Assembly (NCBI RefSeq): GCF_022869785.1
Contig: NZ_CP094997.1
Coordinates: forward strand, 682,001-746,000
DNA: 64,000 nt
From: Dyadobacter chenwenxiniae
GTDB lineage: Bacteria; Bacteroidota; Bacteroidia; Cytophagales; Spirosomataceae
Reading direction: 5' to 3'
Shown here: positions 61,701 to 64,000 of the stretch, one piece after another
Position numbering within the stretch: position 1 is the stretch's first letter
How the letters are laid out: every line of letters begins with the position of its first letter
The notes under the pieces: model-generated
What the model saw: the letters and a program-made list of their open reading frames with translations, nothing else
The model's database searches: none
What the model was told of the DNA's origin: nothing
Program-made: the position numbers and the translations under genes

Positions 61701-62570
61701 AAATTTGCGGTAATAAAGGATGAGCAGCAGCAAAATGCCTCCCAATGCCATAAACGAAGTAAGATAGGAGTCCCGCTTAACCTGAATTGCATTTCTGGCC
61801 GCAATTTCAAATGTCCCGAAATACGCAAAATGATGATGCCGCTGCTGTGTATTCCATCGCGACTTGAAAGCTTCGACATCTTCATACAACGCAACATTTT
61901 TTTCGGAATTGCCTGAATCGAAGCTGGTAGCCGCCAAAATGATCATCTTTTTCCGGTCACCCGTGAACATGACACCGTCTTCCAGCACCATTCCATTGGC
62001 ATTGCTGCCAGCATTCAATTTCCGGAAATAGCGGCCGGTTATACCAAGCGGATCATTGACAATGAATTGTTTAAGGAATGTGCCTCCGGGTGTTGTAAGC
62101 TGGTTAAAGGCCGTATTCACCGACGCTTTGACCGAATCCGGAGCCAAGCGGCTGGCAATATGCGTATAATAGGAAGAATCGATCAGCTGCGGGAAATGAC
62201 CGTACACGAATTGGTAAACATCTTCCTGAACAAATGGCCTTTCGGTCTGAATGTTCCTGATTGCGCCATTGGTATAGCGGATTAAGGAATCAGAAAACGC
62301 TTCGGCAAGTAATTTGGCCTCGTCGGACGTGGTTTCCTCAGGAATGTCGAGGGAGAAAACGATCTGGTTAATGATGTTCTTGCTCTCGATCAGCCGGTTA
62401 AACTCTTCAAAGCTTTTCCCCTTTGGCAGGGTGGCAAAGATGCTTTCCGTAACCTTTAACCGTGAAATCCCAAAGAGCAAAATACTGATAAGGGCAACCA
62501 GACTCAGAAAAAATGCAGGTTTGTGTCTGGAAAGGAACTTATGTAACCTTAAAAGTAAATCTCCGATCAT
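58713..62570 (-). CDS. MMPL exporter / acyltransferase / methyltransferase three-domain fusion
   Basis: The start at 62570 (MIGDLLLRLHKFLSRHKPAFF) is favoured over 62624; 1285 residues. Residues ~1-815 are an MMPL/RND permease with two sets of membrane helices (about 275-415 and 665-805; GILLDYAFHFFTHLRH and FIFGLGDDFSIFVTDGLL) and two periplasmic loops. Residues ~860-1060 are a PlsC-type lysophospholipid acyltransferase: NHTSFLD (His899, Asp904), FPEGTRSEDGG (~965) and FHKGAFHLA. Residues ~1075-1285 are a SAM methyltransferase: NILDIGCGYGYLSFYL (~1108-1123). It would export or esterify the aryl polyene and methylate it in one protein. The next gene downstream is 46 bp away. Fusions of these parts are seen in flexirubin loci, though not always all three. 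Confidence 0.88.
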   Translation of the reverse strand: MIGDLLLRLHKFLSRHKPAFFLSLVALISILLFGISRLKVTESIFATLPKGKSFEEFNRLIESKNIINQIVFSLDIPEETTSDEAKLLAEAFSDSLIRYTNGAIRNIQTERPFVQEDVYQFVYGHFPQLIDSSYYTHIASRLAPDSVKASVNTAFNQLTTPGGTFLKQFIVNDPLGITGRYFRKLNAGSNANGMVLEDGVMFTGDRKKMIILAATSFDSGNSEKNVALYEDVEAFKSRWNTQQRHHHFAYFGTFEIAARNAIQVKRDSYLTSFMALGGILLLLILYYRKFLIPLYIILPGLFGATFALGIIGFVRPEISGISLATGAVVFGILLDYAFHFFTHLRHTNSISTAIKEVSGPLLTGSFTTVMAFSALHFANSAVLQDFGLFSSLSLLGAALLTLIALPVILSSLAFDNKKIPKESRTFRFPEIREKSRPVILAFIAILTLIFLYFARFTEFDSGFDNLSIQDDDLRKREEAMTGIDPKSEKRIYIFAGNPVRAKAEDLNFRVYQNLVQLREKGKINSFVSSGAFLIPQNLKLERNRRWHDFWDINRKEATYNVLDQAAAKNGFNASAFRDFKMWIAGQPSGSVPVDTLLTELGLDNLIESNTKGTTFITTLIVPQHQLNSVKSELRAIPGIALFDRGELAGDLLKMVKDDFNYLLLVSASIVFLTLLIVYGRIELTLLTFLPMVISWIWILGIAAILGIKFNFVNVIVTTFIFGLGDDFSIFVTDGLLNKYKYGKDSLRSYQSAIALSATTTIIGTGVLIFARHPAIQSIALISVLGICCILFISFVFQPVLFGFFVQNRIARKKAPVTLLPFLISVSSFTYFLSGCLFLHSKLVTILLLPISKLKKKAMLNRSLSFYAKTVIYSGPHVKKNFSGLENLQPDKPVIFIANHTSFLDILLAIMLNPKIVLMVKGWVYNSPFFGPIIRHAGYVYTDDGPEENINKVRTLVADGYSLLIFPEGTRSEDGGIGRFHKGAFHLAEQLKLDIQPILIHGASDVLPKNDFLIRPGALNVRVLPRIRLDDTQWGSQLRDKTKNISAFFKSAFASYKDEMEDTAYLKHKIFTNYVFKGPVLEWYFKIKWRLESKNFAYYNELIGARKNILDIGCGYGYLSFYLHYKNAGRIITGIDYDEEKITIAQQSYHKTNQLSFIYADIMLADLGSPDVIFLNDILHYLSKEKQLKLLDRSALALQPNGILFIRDGITDNGEKHRKTKATEALSTGLFSFNRKEDEFHFFSSADIRDFANKHNMHFEMQEHSAKTSNVLFVLRPMRADFPDNN

Positions 62571-62667
62571 TGAAAGGGGAACGTGAATGTCAGACAAAAG
62601 TAAGCAAATGTAAAATTCCGGCAACTTCCGGTGGCACGTTTGCAGATTAGTCCATGTTTGTCAAAAC

Positions 62668-62690
62668 CGTAAAAAAAGATTTATTTTACG
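62668..62690. promoter_or_regulatory. inverted repeat between the MMPL fusion and the ammonia-lyase
   Basis: CGTAAAA (62668-62674) and TTTTACG (62684-62690) are perfect arms with a 9-bp spacer, in the middle of the 144-bp divergent promoter region. It is a likely operator for the pigment genes. Confidence 0.5.
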
Positions 62691-62714
62691 TAATATTAAT
62701 TATGCAAACTATAA

Positions 62715-64000
62715 ATGAATAGTATTTCCTTAGCTCATATCGAGCAGTATGCTTTTGAAAAGAAGGAATTTATCTTAGCCGAAGACGCCCTCAATAAAGT
62801 TTCTAAATCCTTTACATTTCTAACGAATTTCTCCAAAGATAAAATTATATACGGAATCAATACCGGGTTTGGTCCGATGGCCCAGTACCGGATCGAGACC
62901 GATAAATTGAGTAATCTTCAATACAATCTGATCCGCAGCCATTCCAGCGGCATAGGGAAGCCACTCAACGAAATTTATGCCCGAAGCGTGATGGTGGCGC
63001 GTCTGAATTCGTTTTTACAGGCCAATTCCGGCGTCAGCACCGGTGTGATCCGGCAGCTCATAGCGTTTTTAAATAATGGCATCGTTCCCGAAATTTTTGA
63101 ACACGGCAGCGTCGGCGCAAGCGGGGACCTAGTGCAGCTTTCGCACCTGGGACTGAACCTGATCGGCGAGGGATATGTGTATGAGGCGGGCGTGCGGACC
63201 AAAACGGCCGATGTCTTGGCAAAGAACAACATTACCCTGCTCAAAATGGAGTTGCGTGACGGCCTTGGGCTGATCAACGGCACTTCATGCATGACAGGCA
63301 TTGCGGCTATCAACATTATATATGCTAAAAGGCTGTTGCAATGGGCCGTTGCCGCATCATCGATGCTGAATGAGGTGATCGAAGCATTCGATGATTCGTT
63401 TTCTAAGGAATTGAATGCTGTAAAACACCATAAGGGCCAACAGGTGATTGCGCAGCAAATGCGTGATTTTTTGGCTGGAAGTCAGCTTATTCGCAGCCGG
63501 GAAGAGCTTTTTAAAGACGATACGGCATTGCAACGGAAAGAATTTGAGCGCAAAATCCAGGAATATTACTCTGTTCGCTGCGTTCCGCAAATTCTGGGTC
63601 CTGTGCTTGACACATTGCAATATGCGCAGGAAGTGGTTGAAAATGAGTTGAATTCGACCAATGACAATCCTATCGTCAGTCCGGACGACAACAACGTTTT
63701 TCACGGTGGTAATTTCCATGGCGATTACATTTCATTGGAAATGGATAAAGTGAAAATTGTGCTTACCAAGCTCTCAATGCTCATGGAACGTCAACTCAAC
63801 TTCCTGATGAACAGTAAATTGAATGGCAAGTTTCCGCCGTTTCTGAATGCCGGGACATGGGGCTTGAATTTTGGATTCCAGGGCGTGCAGTTCACCGCAA
63901 CCTCAACGACGGCGGAAAATCAGGCATTATCAGGGTCGGTTTACGTGCATAGCATTCCAAACAACAATGATAATCAGGACATTGTGAGTATGGGAACCAA
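62715..64000 (+). CDS. tyrosine ammonia-lyase of flexirubin-type locus (3' end outside window)
   Basis: 428 codons from ATG 62715 to the window edge, with no stop. IIYGINTGFGPMAQYRI, the MIO-forming Ala135-Ser136-Gly137 in GSVGASGDLVQLSHL, GLINGTSCMTGI, YYSVRCVPQILGP and FHGGNFHGDYISLEMDK are the aromatic amino-acid lyase pattern. The selectivity loop reads LQYNLIRSHSSG with Ser-His (75-76), as in histidine lyases. However, from memory the characterised Flavobacterium johnsoniae tyrosine lyase has the same LIRSHSSG, so tyrosine is the likely substrate. It makes p-coumarate, the starter of the aryl polyene. It is divergent from the MMPL fusion and starts 144 bp from it. Confidence 0.9.
   Translation, partial: MNSISLAHIEQYAFEKKEFILAEDALNKVSKSFTFLTNFSKDKIIYGINTGFGPMAQYRIETDKLSNLQYNLIRSHSSGIGKPLNEIYARSVMVARLNSFLQANSGVSTGVIRQLIAFLNNGIVPEIFEHGSVGASGDLVQLSHLGLNLIGEGYVYEAGVRTKTADVLAKNNITLLKMELRDGLGLINGTSCMTGIAAINIIYAKRLLQWAVAASSMLNEVIEAFDDSFSKELNAVKHHKGQQVIAQQMRDFLAGSQLIRSREELFKDDTALQRKEFERKIQEYYSVRCVPQILGPVLDTLQYAQEVVENELNSTNDNPIVSPDDNNVFHGGNFHGDYISLEMDKVKIVLTKLSMLMERQLNFLMNSKLNGKFPPFLNAGTWGLNFGFQGVQFTATSTTAENQALSGSVYVHSIPNNNDNQDIVSMGT

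Overview
The window looks like chromosomal DNA of a Bacteroidota bacterium of the Cytophagales, and the gene content is most like Dyadobacter and its relatives; the genus is an inference. The support is: three proteins with C-terminal type IX secretion sorting domains, promoters that fit TTG-N~20-TANNTTTG, few Shine-Dalgarno sequences, a SusC remnant, a flexirubin-type pigment locus and a carotenoid operon. No tRNA, rRNA, CRISPR array or intact insertion sequence was seen.

Layout. 1-4948: the end of a GlxA/AraC-type regulator, a Ser/Thr/Pro-rich exported protein, a small unknown protein, a secreted M1 aminopeptidase and a ThuA-domain protein. 5026-11303: a sulfur-scavenging locus with a 20-bp operator-like motif, a 30-residue leader peptide ending in four cysteines, a periplasmic binding protein, a SusC remnant and three exported sulfatases. 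11352-12115: a small HEPN-containing gene pair. 12287-13753: a second copy of the operator-like motif, a SAM-I riboswitch and a cysteine desulfurase. 14071-14396: a complex palindromic tandem repeat. 14404-19742: an Lrp/AsnC regulator with an EamA exporter, facing an operon for a prenylated aromatic polyketide whose first gene fuses a UbiA prenyltransferase to a type III polyketide synthase. 19719-24847: a leftward carotenoid operon (CarH-like B12/MerR regulator, crtI, crtB, idi, crtZ, lycopene cyclase), with a divergent XRE-S24 repressor next to it.

25797-36422 holds a probable lipoprotein, an S74 surface protein with a sorting-domain partner, a frameshifted FAD monooxygenase, a GT2/flippase-like pair, ruvC and a very large secreted metalloprotease. 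36579-41473 is a TetR-controlled tripartite efflux operon (TolC, HlyD, DHA2 MFS). 41694-54827 is mostly housekeeping: a PLP enzyme, an NFACT/RqcH protein, PBP2-RodA, a DUF423 protein, GT9, a YggS-type protein, a coiled-coil membrane protein, rpsF-rpsR-rplI, a BON-LysM protein and glycerol-3-phosphate dehydrogenase.

54852-64000 is the edge of a flexirubin-type aryl-polyene locus: a degenerate ketosynthase, a halogenase-like flavoenzyme, a CrtI-like flavoenzyme, a 1285-residue MMPL/acyltransferase/methyltransferase fusion and a tyrosine ammonia-lyase cut by the window end.

The strongest candidates for new biology are (1) the two separate sulfur loci that share an operator-like motif, one continuing into a polycysteine leader peptide and the other into a P4-less S-box, (2) the UbiA-type III PKS fusion, and (3) the carotenoid operon led by a regulator with CarH photoreceptor signature residues.
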